Assembly: GCA_030522415.1 (NCBI GenBank)
Contig: CM060127.1
Span: 13,746,646 to 13,810,645, forward strand
Direction of reading: 5' to 3'
DNA: 64,000 nucleotides
DNA from: Channallabes apus
Taxonomy: Eukaryota; Chordata; Actinopteri; Siluriformes; Clariidae
Of this stretch, positions 21,568-32,766 are shown piece by piece. The position numbers and the translations under genes are program-made. The notes below the pieces were generated by a model, which searched no databases, had not been told where the DNA came from, and worked only from the letters and a program-made list of their open reading frames with translations. Position 1 is the stretch's first letter; every line of letters starts with the position of its first letter.

Positions 21568-23261
21568 AGTGAGAATTGTTGGAAATTCATGAGAAATAAA
21601 ATACGTAAGGATGTGCTGTTGTAGGAATCTCAGTTACGGATACTTGAAGAACCAAAAAAACAAATATACCAACATACTGGATGCTTTCGGCTTTATGAGG
21701 AGTGGTGCACATTTTGGCATCCATGTGAAGAATTGGCGGATTAGTCATGTGTGTTAGACTGTTGATCTAAGCTTCAGGCCACAAAAGATGAGTGTTTGCA
21801 GAAGATGAAAAATTTTTTAAGCAATAACTTATTCCATTTGAGAATTTAGAAATGCCTCAGCTACAGTATTTCAAGTACAGAATTGGCACTGTTACACCAG
21901 GGGCTCATTCAGGGGCTTAAAAATATAGACATGGTCCTGAATGAAAAATAAAATGTTTTTTGTGCTCCTCTGAGCCAACAAAAAAATCTTAATTTTTTTA
22001 TGTTTTTATTTTTGTACAGTTCGCCTTGAACATAGATGGAGTTTACGGATGCAGGTTTTTTTCTAGTTAAATGCAATGCTTACTGACCTTTCTCAATTGA
22101 TATATTTTGAATAATAATCCCTTAAGGTACTGTAATAAATAAGTTGAAAATAAGTTAGAGGAGCACTGGGATTGGTGGAAAAGAATCCCTTTCATTCTTT
22201 TCATGAATCATTAATGAGCAGGTTATAAATCTGAAGCAGTTATGCAACTCAATTAAAATTTCAACATAAGATTTGCAGTCTCTTGTGGAATCGATTCCCT
22301 GAAGAATTCAGATTTCTCTAAAAGCAGAGGAGAGCCTTTTATAGCCTAGTATGGCGTTACTAATGCAGCTAACGGTGAGTGTTTTGGAAACGTAACTGTT
22401 GCTTAGGACATGTCTAGGGGAAAAAAAGGGCAAGAATAAATTAGCTGCCTCGTTCACTGACATACGGAAAAATTCTGTTTTTTCTCTGCTGTTTTTTCTT
22501 CTTAGCAAATATAGGCACCTCTGCAGGCTAATCTGAGGAGATGAACATGCAGTATTAATGCTGCGGTTTTTCTGAAGCACTTTCCCCAACATTCCAGTGG
22601 CATAAATCAGGTTTTAGACAACATAATGAGGGCTAACTTAGATAAATACAGCTTCAAAGGCCATCCTGCTTAGCCTATTATAATTATATAATCACGTACC
22701 TGAAATAATATAATAATTGCCAAGGCTTCTGGTCCAGAATTTACCTCATTCCTAAATCAGCAACAGGAAACATACAGGTGTCAATTTAATCTTAACTGCA
22801 ACATGAAACTTACTACACAACCCCATAACGCACGATTCACTCTTCCAAAAGCTCCTAACGCTGTCCAGATTTTTCCGCGTCTTTTGAAAATGGAACATAG
22901 CACACACCAAGTCCCTCGTCTGCACTCTTTAAAGATTCAGGAGTGCAGGAAGGTCTGACAGGCACATTTTTTTGTATGCTGACAGGTTTAATGTGGAACA
23001 ACGAAACCTCAGTGCTTTCGACTAGGATTTGGCTCCTGGAGAACAGACTCAAATGCAGGAATGCCGAAAACATAAACTCCACTATCTATTATGTGTTGAA
23101 GATTTTACAAAGATGCTTTTATGTTGAGGTCATATGTCTCCAAATCATCACAAAGATTCTTGCAAACAAATTTGTGAACTTATTCACGACTGATGAGTTT
23201 GCAACATATCAATATCAATCTAAACACTTAACATTTGTTTAATTTACAGTATATCTAACAG
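21568..23261. other. Unannotated spacer
   Basis: AT-rich non-repetitive DNA. A 99-codon plus frame (22943-23242) and a 94-codon minus frame (22308-22592) show no domains. Nothing supported. Confidence 0.4.
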
Positions 23262-23630
23262 ACAGTGGCACGGTGGTGTACTGGTTAGCACTGTCGCCTT
23301 GCACCTCCAGGGTCCGGGTTTGATTCCCGCCCAGGTTCGATTCCCGTCTCCGTGTGTATGGAGTTTGCATGTTCTCCCCGTGCTTGGTGGGTTTCCTCCG
23401 GGTACTCCGGTTTCCTCCCACAGTCCAAAGACATGCAGATTAGGCTAATTGGCGTTCACAAATTGACCATAGTGTGTGAATGAGTATGTGTGTCTGTGTG
23501 TGCTCTGCGATGGATTGGCACGCTGTCCAGGGTGTACCCTGCCTCGTGCCCTGAGTCTCCTGGGATAGGCTCCAGGTCCCTGCGACCCTAATACAGGATA
23601 AAGCGGTATAGAAGATGAATGAATGAATAT
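23262..23630 (+). mobile_element. tRNA-derived SINE with (GAAT)n tail, near full length
   Basis: Begins GTGGCACGGTGGTGTACTGG with tRNA-like A and B boxes (TGGTTAGCACTG, GGTTTGATTCC). It continues through the long body (CATGTTCTCCCCGTG, CCTCCCACAGTCC, GCTCCAGGTCCCTGCG) and ends in GAATGAATGAAT. It is the best preserved of three copies here (others 6550-6735 and 16058-16215). A duplicated GATTCCCGCCCAGGTTC-like block sits after the B box. Confidence 0.85.
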
Positions 23631-24217
23631 CTAACAGACCTTTTTCTGAGTGTTCAGAGTGCTCGAGGTTGATTTAAAGGGTTCAGAATAAGTAGGTAAC
23701 TCATTATTTGTGTTATTCAATAAATGTTTATTGCTCTTGCGCCATCACAAAGAACATCAATTTTTGTTCCAACTCTCAGATTTTTTCAACAACTGCAAAT
23801 GCTATGACAAAAGTGATAAAACTGGAGTCTCAGTCCAGCTGCCAACCAACCAAATCCAAACACACTTTAATCCATAAATTTTCTCCTTTGTTATCGTTCA
23901 TGGTTATTTTTGTGAAGCTTTTGTGGCTCGCTTCACTTGGTGGAAACATCACATCATCTTCATTGAGCTTATATTGTACAGTATCTGTACCTCTTTTCCA
24001 CACTTCTTTCTGTATCTCTGTAAAAAAACAAATGTCTTTGGAGATTTTCTTTGAAAAAGGAAAAATACCCAGTGAAGATACAGCAGATGAGACATTTTAA
24101 AAGAAAATACCAATAGTTCTACCTAAATTCTAAGTTTATTGCAAAAGGTGATTCACATGCTCCAGGTCCACTCTGTATAATACTGTAGATGTGTCCTGTA
24201 ACTCGAGAAGAAGGTGT
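23631..24217. other. Unannotated spacer
   Basis: A 130-codon plus frame at 23708-24100 has no recognised domain and ordinary AT-rich composition; I do not call it a gene. Confidence 0.4.
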
Positions 24218-24225
24218 CAATGTCT

Positions 24226-25004
24226 CAGTGACGGCTGCTAGCTTTTGAAACAGGGGAAGCCCATATTTGGCCTTCATCATAAATTTTTTTATTATAATTA
24301 AATTTATCATTAAAAAAATCACCTGCAAATCCGCATGGGACTGAACTCGAATCTGTACTAGGCTATTTATACAAATTCATTAATATAGACAAACATTGTT
24401 TTAATGTGTAATTAAACAAAGCATCTTTTTAATATCATTCTTTTTTTTAGTTTGTTTCTATTCAGTAAAAAAGTAACATTTTCTAAAAGCCCCCCAAAAA
24501 ATGGAATAGCGACGCTCTGTCTGTAGCGCTGATGTATACTTAAGACATGCTGTCAATCAAAAAGGGGTCTGCCGTTTAAACAGCTCCTCCAATCATCATG
24601 CAGCAGCCCAGCGTCCTGTCCCGCCCACTGCTCCATTCACCCCCAGAGAAGCCAAGCATCCCTGGAAGTGACGATTTTGGTGCGTTTATCCAATTACCGT
24701 CCAGCTTTTCTGCAGTAAAAAAAGCTAGTCTGTGCTTCCCCATAGAGCTTCAGAGAAGCTGGGCTTCAGGAGGAGGGTTTAACGCGCTGTGCGGCACGGA
24801 AATGTAAGAAAATCGTGTCAAACAATAAATACCGGATTCTGAATGAGCTTTTCATGAAATTGAACGCGTTCTAGCGCACTTTTATTACAGTAAAACCAAT
24901 ATAAATATGACAGTGCATATGTGGCAACAGGGTCATGGGCATTTATTTTCTGACATAGTAGGGGAAGCTGAGCTTCCCTTGTAGTCTTAGAGCAGCCGCC
25001 ACTG
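24226..25004. mobile_element. hAT-type non-autonomous element
   Basis: Left end CAGTGACGGCTGCT and right end AGCAGCCGCCACTG are inverted copies, flanked by a perfect 8-bp duplication CAATGTCT (24218-24225 and 25005-25012), the hAT signature. Subterminal AGGGGAAGC motifs occur at both ends. The 779 bp hold no transposase. Confidence 0.85.
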
Positions 25005-25139
25005 CAATGTCTTGACAACAGTTCTTAAAGGAAAGCTTTGTTCAAGTAGCAAAGTATGCAGTTCTTTGTGAATACGCTATGTGCAATGAAAAAGCTTTAT
25101 AGCTTGTAAATATCGCGGTTCAGTGGGTTGATCCTGATC
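25005..25139. other. Short spacer
   Basis: No feature recognised beyond the hAT target duplication at its left edge. Confidence 0.4.
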
Positions 25140-25530
25140 CATGTTGTGTGTCGCACCTGAGAAACCATCTAGTTATTCAGGTATTAGGATCCACTGTAGA
25201 GGAGCATGGTCCGTGACTATGAAGTGCCACCCTTCCAGATAATAGTGGAGCTCCTCGTCTGCCCACTTAATGGCAAGAGCCTCCCATTTGGTAGTGGAAT
25301 AGTTTCTCTTTGCCTGTGTAAGTTTATACTTGCATAGCTGACTAAATGTTCATCGCCCTCAAACTCCTGAGAAAGAACTGCTCCAAGCCCAATGGCCAAA
25401 GCATCGGTTTGGACGACAAAGGAGTGTTAAATTTTTTCAGAGGATGGCTGAACTGGTGAGGTGGGTCTTTAGCATGTTAAATGCCTGGTCTTCCTTGGCT
25501 GTCCAGCACACCTTCTCTGGCAGATCTCTG
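25140..25530 (-). pseudogene. Gypsy pol fragment (RNase H region)
   Basis: Minus-strand reading gives IGLGAVLSQEFEGDEHLVSYAS in frame, the start of a Gypsy RNase H domain. Frame-shifted pieces follow that would read through the KRNYSTT...ALAIKWADEELHY-like region. Upstream on the minus strand (25440-25530) is a GVLDSQGRPGI / AKDPPHQF stretch from the RT-RNase H linker. Several frameshifts, no LTR. A dead scrap of a Gypsy lineage different from the chromodomain elements. Confidence 0.7.
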
Positions 25531-25897
25531 GAGATCGGAAAGACTCCAATTTTTTTGTGTTTTGAATACAAAAAAAGTCAACCTTCAAATAATTATATTC
25601 AGTTATGCACTCAATACTTGGTTGGGAATCCTTTTACAGATTCTTGTGTCTTGTGTCTCTCAATTTTCTCTTCACAATATCCCACAGATTCTCTATGGGG
25701 TTCAGGTGGGGACAGTTGGCATGCCAATTGAGCACAGTAATACCATGGTCAGTAAACCATTTACCAGTGGTTTTGGCACTGTGAGCAGGTGCCAGGTCGT
25801 GCTGAAAAATGAAATCTTCATCTCCATAAAGCTTTTCAGCAGATGGAAGCATGAAGTGCTCCAAAATCTCCTGATAGCTAGCTGCATTGACCCTGCC

Positions 25898-27789
25898 TTT
25901 CAATTGAAACAAATCATTCTAAACCTAAGGTTCTGTTTTCAATTATTCAGTCTGTTGTTAATCCTTTGGCTAATACCTTGACTGTCGCTTCTGATGCTGT
26001 TTGCGAAGGCTTCTTGAGATTCTTTAACGACAAAATTAAAACCCTAAGACTTGGCATTTGCCCTACCTTAACATTAAAGGACTCACCTACCATGCCTTCT
26101 GTCCGTACGTTTTGGGAGGTTTTTGAACCCATCAATGTCCAGGTTTTGAAGCAGGTCATTGACAGGCTTAAACCCTCTTCTTGCCCTAACGATATCATCC
26201 ACCCAAGATTCCTAAGTTCAATTCTGGATTCGATTGGGCCAGGCTTGGTATCCTTTATCAATAAATGTCTTCAAACGGGCTGTGTTCCGGCCAATCTTAA
26301 GGTAGCTACTGTTACTCCTCTGCTCAAGAAGCCTTCACTGGATTCCTCTGCCCTAAAGAATTTTCGGCCTATCTCAGTCTTGCCTTTTGTTTCTAAGGAG
26401 AAAATTGTGCTGGACCAACTACAATGTTTTGTGACTAACATGGGTATTCACGAGGTCTTTCAATCTGGTTTTAAGTCTGCTCATAGTACAGAGTTCGCCC
26501 TTCTGAGAGTGCTAAATGATATTTATGTCTCCACTGACTCTGGAGACTCTGTGATTCTGCTTCTCCTGGATCTATCGGCGGCTTTTGATAGTATCGATCA
26601 CTCTATACTACTATCTAGATTAGAGTCTTGGGTGGGTCTAAAGGTGAATGTTCTGAAATGGTTTCAGTCATATTTGTCTGATAGAAAGTTTTTAGTAAAG
26701 ATGGGTAATTTCACTTCTTCCCGGGCACCTCTGACCTGTGGCCTTCCACAAGGCTCTATTTTGGCTCCATCTCTGTTCTCTCTCTATATGCTACCTCTGG
26801 GTTCTATCTTACGGAAATATGATGTATCTTTTCACTTCTATGCAGATGATACTCAGATTTATCTTCCCATCAAAAGAAAGAACGTTACTGCTACTACTAA
26901 TCTTTTGCAGTGTTTAGAGGAGGTTAAATCATGGCTAGCTCAAAACTTTCTCTTTCTAAATGAAGACAAGACCGAGGTAATTGTTTTTGGTCCTAATGAG
27001 AACTCTCAGAGTTTCAGCCCTGATCTGGACAGCTTTTCTGTCTACAGATCATCACAGGTGCGTAACCTTGGTGTTCTCATTGACCAGCATCTAAAATTTG
27101 ATAAACATATCGCCTCCGTTATTGGATCCAGTTTTTATCAGCTTCGACTACTCGCCAAAATGAAACACTTCCTCACCCCCAAAACTCTAGAAATGGCGGT
27201 TCATGCATTCATTACGGCTCGTCTGGATTACTGCAATTCATTATATTGCGGTATCTCCAAATCTCAAATTGCTCGCTTACAGCTTGTCCAAAATGCGGCA
27301 GCAAGATTCCTTCGTAAAAGTCGTAAACATGATCACATCACTCCGATTCTGAAAGATGTACACTGGCTGCCAGTCTCTCAGAGAATTAATTTAAAAATCC
27401 TCCTGTTTGTGTATAAATCATTACACAACCTAGCACCAGTTTACCTCTCCGATCTTCTTCACCCTTATTCTCCTTCCAGAACACTAAGATCTTGTGATCA
27501 GGCTTTATTAGTAGTCCCACGCGTGAGGCTCAAACACAGAGGGGCATGGGCGTTTGCGGTAGGAGGACCTCAACTTTGGAATACTTTGCTTTAGAGATCA
27601 GACTGGCACCTTCTCTATCCGCTTTTAAGTCCTTGCTCAAAACCTATTTGTTTTCATTAGCATTTTAATTCCGCTAGGTGTGCTATTTGTGTTTTATTGT
27701 GTGTTTTATGAGTATGTTTTTATGTGAAGCACTTTGGTCAGCCTAACGGCTGTTGTAAATGTGCTATACATATAAATTGAACTTGAACT
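25898..27789 (+). mobile_element. L2/CR1-type LINE, 5' truncated, inserted in the Tc1 copy
   Basis: Insertion is shown by alignment with the uninterrupted copy at 53560-53575: Tc1 sequence stops after GACCCTGCC and resumes at TGCCCTTGATAAAAC, giving a short (about 4 bp) shared TGCC. The 3' end is an ATAAATTGAACTTGAACTTG short-repeat tail rather than poly-A, as in L2-like LINEs. Confidence 0.88.
25966..27594 (+). CDS. L2-type LINE ORF2 fragment: reverse transcriptase, C-terminal part
   Basis: Target-primed reverse transcriptase of a non-LTR element. The 542-codon frame is open from the 5' truncation. It includes NFRPISVLP (about residue 136), LLLLDLSAAFDSIDHSIL (about 197-214), the GLPQGSILAPSLFSLY motif and the catalytic YADDTQIY (about 291), then the thumb and a C-terminal RLQLVQNAAARFL / WLPVSQRI domain typical of L2/CR1. 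The N-terminal endonuclease is missing by 5' truncation. The frame stops at 27592 by a frameshift within WNTL; coding similarity (RLAPSLSAFKSLLKTYLF) continues in another frame to about 27665. An unusually intact RT core, but not autonomous. Confidence 0.85.
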   Translation: MANTLTVASDAVCEGFLRFFNDKIKTLRLGICPTLTLKDSPTMPSVRTFWEVFEPINVQVLKQVIDRLKPSSCPNDIIHPRFLSSILDSIGPGLVSFINKCLQTGCVPANLKVATVTPLLKKPSLDSSALKNFRPISVLPFVSKEKIVLDQLQCFVTNMGIHEVFQSGFKSAHSTEFALLRVLNDIYVSTDSGDSVILLLLDLSAAFDSIDHSILLSRLESWVGLKVNVLKWFQSYLSDRKFLVKMGNFTSSRAPLTCGLPQGSILAPSLFSLYMLPLGSILRKYDVSFHFYADDTQIYLPIKRKNVTATTNLLQCLEEVKSWLAQNFLFLNEDKTEVIVFGPNENSQSFSPDLDSFSVYRSSQVRNLGVLIDQHLKFDKHIASVIGSSFYQLRLLAKMKHFLTPKTLEMAVHAFITARLDYCNSLYCGISKSQIARLQLVQNAAARFLRKSRKHDHITPILKDVHWLPVSQRINLKILLFVYKSLHNLAPVYLSDLLHPYSPSRTLRSCDQALLVVPRVRLKHRGAWAFAVGGPQLWNTLL

Positions 27790-28421
27790 TGCCCTTGATA
27801 AAACACAGTGGACCAACACCAGCAGCTGACATGGCACCCCAGACCATCACTGACTGTGGGTACTTGACACTGGACTTCAGGCATTTTGGCATTTCCCTCT
27901 CCCCTTCAGAGTCTTCCTCCAGACTCTGGCACCTTGATTTCCGAATGACATGCAAAATTTGCAACCTGTAGCCCATTTCCTGCACACGCCTGTACACGGT
28001 GGCTCTGGATGTTTCTACTCCAGACTCAGTCCACTGCTTCCGCAGGTCCCCCAAGGTCTGGAATCGGTCCTTCTCCGATTTTTTTCTCGGTCCTTCTCTT
28101 GCGGTTTTGAGTAATGAACCAGGCTGGGAGTTTTTAAAAGCCTCCACAATCTTTTGCAGGTGTTTAGAGTTAGTTAGTTGATTCAGATGATTAGGTTAAT
28201 AGCTCGTTTAGAGAACCTTTTCATGGTATGAAAATTTTTTGAGATAGGGATTTGGGGTTTTCATGAGCTGTATGCCACAATCATCAATATTAAAACAATA
28301 TAAGGCTTGAACTACTTCAGTTGTCTGTAATGAATCTAAAATATATGAAAGTCTAATGTTTATCAGTACATTACAGAAAATAATGAACTTTATCACAATA
28401 TGCAAATTTTTTGAGAAGGAC

Positions 28422-28425
<4 letters not shown>

Positions 28426-28474
<49 letters not shown>
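28426..28474. repeat. (TA)n microsatellite
   Basis: Pure TA run of about 48 bp immediately beside the right end of the Tc1 copy. Confidence 0.95.
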
Positions 28475-28475
<1 letters not shown>

Positions 28476-30060
28476 TGGTACTTATCTTGCAGTGACTTAC
28501 ATTGATTCTTATGTCACAAATTTTTTTTTTTTTTTTTATGTATTTTTATCCTCCTTTTGTCTTTTTCATGGTTTCCCCCCTCCTATGTCTCTTAAGGACA
28601 ATATTTGTTGAAATCTGCAACAGACTGTGGTTGTTGTTTACTACTTTGTCAAGATGTTTATCCTGTGCTCTGAATGATCCCCTCTAATGTTTCAGTGAAT
28701 AAGCTACAGAAGGTTATACCAACTGTGAAACCATTGCTGTTGTTGAACTAATGTGCCATCAAGTCTTTTTGTGCAGTTATCAAATCCTTAACTGTCCTAA
28801 ATGTTAATAATAACTCTCACTGTGTTTCACACAGTCTAATGAAATTCTCTTCTCCACATGTCTTTGCCACGAGCAGGCCTGAGCATCTGTGCACTCTCAA
28901 ATACTGATACTTAAATACTGGCAGGAATTTTACTGTCAGCTGAGCGATTAATTAGTGAAGCACAATATGGTGTTGCAGTAAAGATCAAAATATGCATTCA
29001 TTCAATAAAACTCATAAATAAATCTAGGAAAATCTAAGATGGCTTGAGATTATTAATTTAATTAGACATAAATATTTATCCATATTTACAGTATTTTGCT
29101 TTCTAAACTATGTACGATTCATAATTTAGGTGGTTTGTGGGACTTTCTTCACAAACTTTCTACACAACATTTAATTCAAATTTGAATAGAATTTCATTTG
29201 TTGTTTGTCAGACTTGAATAAAATTTTAAATAACTGTATAAAATATTTTAAATAAATAATATAAATAAAATAAATAAAGTTTAATAAAATAAACTGTATA
29301 GATGTTCCCTTTCTGACTCATAAACAATGCAAAACAGTGTAAATTTTTGTCTATATATTTTTGTCAAAATATACAGTATATCGAAAATGAATAGGAAGAT
29401 TTAGTATAATAAAAAAATCACATAATCACAACTCTATAAAGTGAAATCATGACAAACTAATATATATATTTAGCCTAGTCTACAAACACCTAACCAAATT
29501 TATTATTACTAAGCCAATGTCTGGACACATTTTACTACATTTTTAGATGCAAATTTCTTAATCTATTGGCAGACAATTTGATAGTTACTTACTACTTCTA
29601 TGCAATTTTTTTTTCTTGCAAGAAGCTAAATCTATATTATTTGCCAAAAGAACAAAAAATATACTTTTTCATTTAGTAAGATATGCCTAGTAATATCTTA
29701 ATCTTAAAAAGCTTAATAATCTTGTGATTAGTTTGTTTGAATATTGGATAAATGATTTATTTTTTATTAATGTGATAATATTCAAGATGACTTAAGATAT
29801 CACTTTTTGCAGTGTAAATTTGTTCTCCTGAAATTCCAACCAAATAAGCAAAGAGTCAGCAAATAAAGCTCCAAAGTAAATTAAAATGCCTGGCTTCTGT
29901 AACATCTTAGCTCATACAGGATTGAAACTAACCCTACTTAAAATGGATTTTACTATTTTTTGGCAGCGTGGTAATCAAGTACTTTGTACAGCACTTTGGT
30001 AAACAAACATTGTTTTAAATAGGTTTTTAAGATAAATATCATTACAGTTCCTCTCAACTC
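28475..30060. other. AT-rich spacer
   Basis: Very AT-rich DNA with poly-T (28519-28537) and AAATAAATAATATAAATAAA-type tracts. No gene or element recognised. Confidence 0.5.
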
Positions 30061-30099
30061 TGTGTGACAGTACCCCCCTGTCCAGGACCGACTCCCGAC

Positions 30100-32456
30100 G
30101 GTCCTGGGGTGGAGGATACCCGACGACGGTAGTCCCTGATAAGTTCGGGGTCGAGGATGAACCGAGCCGGAATCCAAGATCGCTCCTTCCCAGACCGTAG
30201 ACTTCCCAGTCGACCAGGTATTGGGTGCCTCGGCCCCGAATCAAGGTTCCAACGTACGGTGTAGGCAGGGCCACCGTCGATGATTTGGGGAGGAGGAGCA
30301 GAGAGAGGGGGTGGAACCATTGGAGAAGTGGTGAAGGGTTTCAGTTGAGCGGTATGGAACACTGGATGGATTCGGAGCGCCACAGGCAGCTGGAGCTGGT
30401 AGGTGACAGGGTTGATGCGGAGTGAGATACAGTATGGACCGATGAACCGGGGTGATAATTTTTTCGACTCTGTATGAAGATGCAGATTTCTGGTGGACAA
30501 CTTTGTCACCTACGTTATACATACGTCCCGGTGGGTGTTGACGGCGATGTTGGGCGGTGTAGCGGTGGTTGGCCCATTGGATGGCTTGGTTTGCTTGTCT
30601 CCATATCCGTCGACACCTGCGAACCAACTGTTGGGCCGACAGTACATCAACCTCCGGTTCTTGATGTTCGAACATCGAAGGCTGGAAACCGTGGCATACC
30701 TCAAATGGAATAAGATTTGTGGCTGAGGAGACATGAAGGTTATGGGATAACTCAGCCCATATGAGGTAGCGGGCCCAGGAGCGCTGGCGATCGGCGACAA
30801 AACATCTGAGATCGCGCTCCGGTTGTTGGTTGGTTCGCTCCGTCTGACCGTCTGAGGATGGTATCCAGATGATAGATGATAGATGATAGGCCCGTGATGA
30901 AGTCGACGGCAATGTGCGTCCAGGGCCGACGAGGTACCGGAAGTGGCTGGGCCCACCGCGTCTGCCTCGGGTTGAGCTGTTTGATGTTCTGTATGGTGAT
31001 CAGGTTATGGTGGTCGGTCCTGACGATGAAGGGCTCGCTGGCGCCCTGGAGCCAGTGTCGCCATTCTTCCAATGCCCACTTTATGGACAACAGCTCGCAG
31101 TCCCCTACCCCGTATCGCTGTTGAGTGGGATCGAATTTCTTGGAGAAGAAGCCACATGGATGTAGCTTCTGGTCTGGACCTCGCTGGGAGAGAACAGCCC
31201 TGGCGCCCATATCAGAAGCGTCCACCTCCACAACGAATGGTTTGTTAGCGTCTGTATGAATAAGGATGGGAGCGGTGGTGAAGCGATGACATAGTTCATG
31301 GAAAGCGGAGATGGCAGTGGAGTTGAGATGGAAGTGATGGGCGTGTCAAGGCAGTAAGGGGTGCTGCAACTGTACTGTAGTCCTGGATGAAGCGAGGATA
31401 GAAGTTCGCAAACCCGAGAAACCGTTGGAGCTGCTTGAGGGTCTTGGGTAGGGGCCAATGATGCACAGCTTCCAGTTTCTGCGGGTCCATGGCCACACCC
31501 TGGGGTGAGATGACGAAGCCCAGGAACGTGGTGGAGCGCTTGTGAAAAGCGCACTTCTCCAACTTACAGTACAGTTGATGGGCGAGCAATCTCTTAAGGA
31601 CTGCCCTGACATGTTTGGTGTGTTCGCCTGATGGTACCTTGGCGAAGGCCGTTCGACACATATTCCTTCATCGCCTGGGTCTCAGTGGCTGCGAGGGAGT
31701 AGAGATGGCCGCGGGGTGGAGCTGCAGGTCGATCGCCAGGTCATATGTGCGATGAGGTGGGAGATGAGTGGCATGTTTCCTGCAGAATACTTCGGCCATG
31801 TCTCGGTATGCAGGAGGGATAGCGTTGGTGTCGACGTCAGGGGCCTCGAACTCCCTAGAGCACGTCCCAGCCGAAGCCGATAGGCAAAGTTCGTTACAGG
31901 CCGGCTCCCATTGCAGGATCCGATTTTGTGTCCATGATATTAGGGGATCGTGCTGTAACAGCCAGGGGTGTCCGAGGATGATGGGTGGTGATGAAACGGA
32001 GGTCAGGTGAAATTTAATTGATTCTTGATGTTGTTGGATGATTAGAGTGATGGGTCGGGTTTGGGTGGTGATGGGGCTAGAAGAGAGGGGCCGGCCGTCT
32101 ACGGATGTGATGCGAACGGGCTGGGATAACTCCTCAAATTCCACACCCAGTTTTTTGGCATATGAAGCGTCAATGAAGTTGCCAGCGGCACCGGAATCGA
32201 TGAACGCAGTACTTCTGACCTGTTTGTGGCCAAACTGGAGGTGTATCTGGACCGTGAGACGAGAGACGCTAGGAGTCATGGCAGAGAGGTGGAGGTGGCT
32301 CGGCGAGCTGCTCCTATCGCTCACCGTGCTCGGGCATTTCCCTGGCAACGTGGACATATGGCAGCTGAAGCATCGTCTGAAGCGTCGTTCTCGTTCTGCA
32401 GCGGTCAGGGAGGCACGCCCAAATTGCATGGGTTCTCTAGCTCCGGTGTTAACCAC
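30100..32456 (-). pseudogene. pol of the 30-33 kb Gypsy element, with internal deletions
   Basis: Minus strand, 5' to 3': protease FIDSGAAGNFIDASYAKKL (about 32190); then HRTYDLAIDLQ leading into the RT N-terminus. At about 31665 the sequence jumps from the start of RT straight to [16 protein letters not shown] beyond the YxDD motif, so the whole RT active site is deleted. RNase H follows ([27 protein letters not shown]). A second jump near 30945 removes the end of RNase H and the integrase zinc finger, joining NPRQTRWA to the integrase. A third near 30880, at an ATGATAGATGATAG repeat, removes the central catalytic Asp region. Only YHPQ...QTERTNQ with the Glu remains. The C-terminal chromodomain is frameshifted ([26 protein letters not shown]). 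Confidence 0.85.
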
Positions 32457-32764
32457 GGCAGGAGGTGGAGAACTGACATGTCCAGTGGTTGAAGTGGTGA
32501 AGACGACAGGTGGGCGTGACGGGGTGACTGGAAAAGGTGGAAGTAGGTGGCAGGATCCTCGGGGATGGCTTGGGATGGGAGAGGAGGCGTTGGGCGATGC
32601 GGAGTGAGAGCTGGATCAACCCTTCCAGAGTGGATGGAATCTCCCGCGTTCTCTGCGGAGGCCGCGATGTCTTGGACGCTCCGGCGCAGATTAGCGAGCT
32701 CTCCGGTTAGCCTATCGCAGAGGTGCGCATGATCCGCTGGGTTCACCGCGACGGGCTCTGTCAT
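32405..32764 (-). pseudogene. gag N-terminal part of the 30-33 kb Gypsy element
   Basis: Opens MTEPVAVNPADHAHLCDRL immediately after the LTR, with the ATG (32764-32762) inside the putative primer-binding site. A helical stretch (ELANLRRSVQDIAASAENAG) resembles the coiled coil of the 16.7 kb gag. After PSQAIPEDPATYFHLFQS most of the Ty3-type capsid core is missing; the reading goes directly to a C-terminal NTGAREPMQFGRASL and RCFSCHMSTLPGKCP (about 32450-32330), a remnant of the zinc knuckle. An internally deleted gag. Confidence 0.75.
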
Positions 32765-32765
32765 T
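32755..32765 (-). promoter_or_regulatory. Putative self-priming primer-binding site
   Basis: On the minus strand AATGACAGAGC lies one base after the LTR end and is the exact reverse complement of GCTCTGTCATT in the LTR (33042-33032). Same geometry as at 16686-16696 but with an unrelated 11-nt sequence. Confidence 0.75.
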
Positions 32766-32766
32766 C

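Larger units (their letters stand above)
25634..28147 (-). pseudogene. Tc1 transposase pseudogene, interrupted
   Basis: DDE transposase that would cut and paste the element. Two halves flank the LINE. The N-terminal half (27764-28147) carries EKDRFQTLGDLRKQWTES and KCLKSSVKYPQSVMVWGA. The C-terminal half (25634-25912) carries FIFQHDLAPAHSAK with the second Asp and LNPIENLWDIVKRK with the Glu. The first catalytic Asp region is missing from the family, and the extreme C-terminus is truncated. A glycine-rich switch and frameshift near 28090 replace the DNA-binding domain. Non-functional. Confidence 0.8.
25550..28424 (-). mobile_element. Tc1-like transposon, deletion-derivative copy 1, split by an L2 LINE
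   Basis: Matches the complete copy at 53019-54384 almost base for base from TCAACCTTCAAATAATTA (25576) to the right terminus GAAGGACCTG (28424), with an L2 LINE (25898-27789) inserted inside. The left terminal repeat is missing. The right end abuts a (TA)n array, consistent with TA target preference. It lacks the same transposase segments as copy 2 and has lost more of the N-terminal coding region. Confidence 0.88.
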
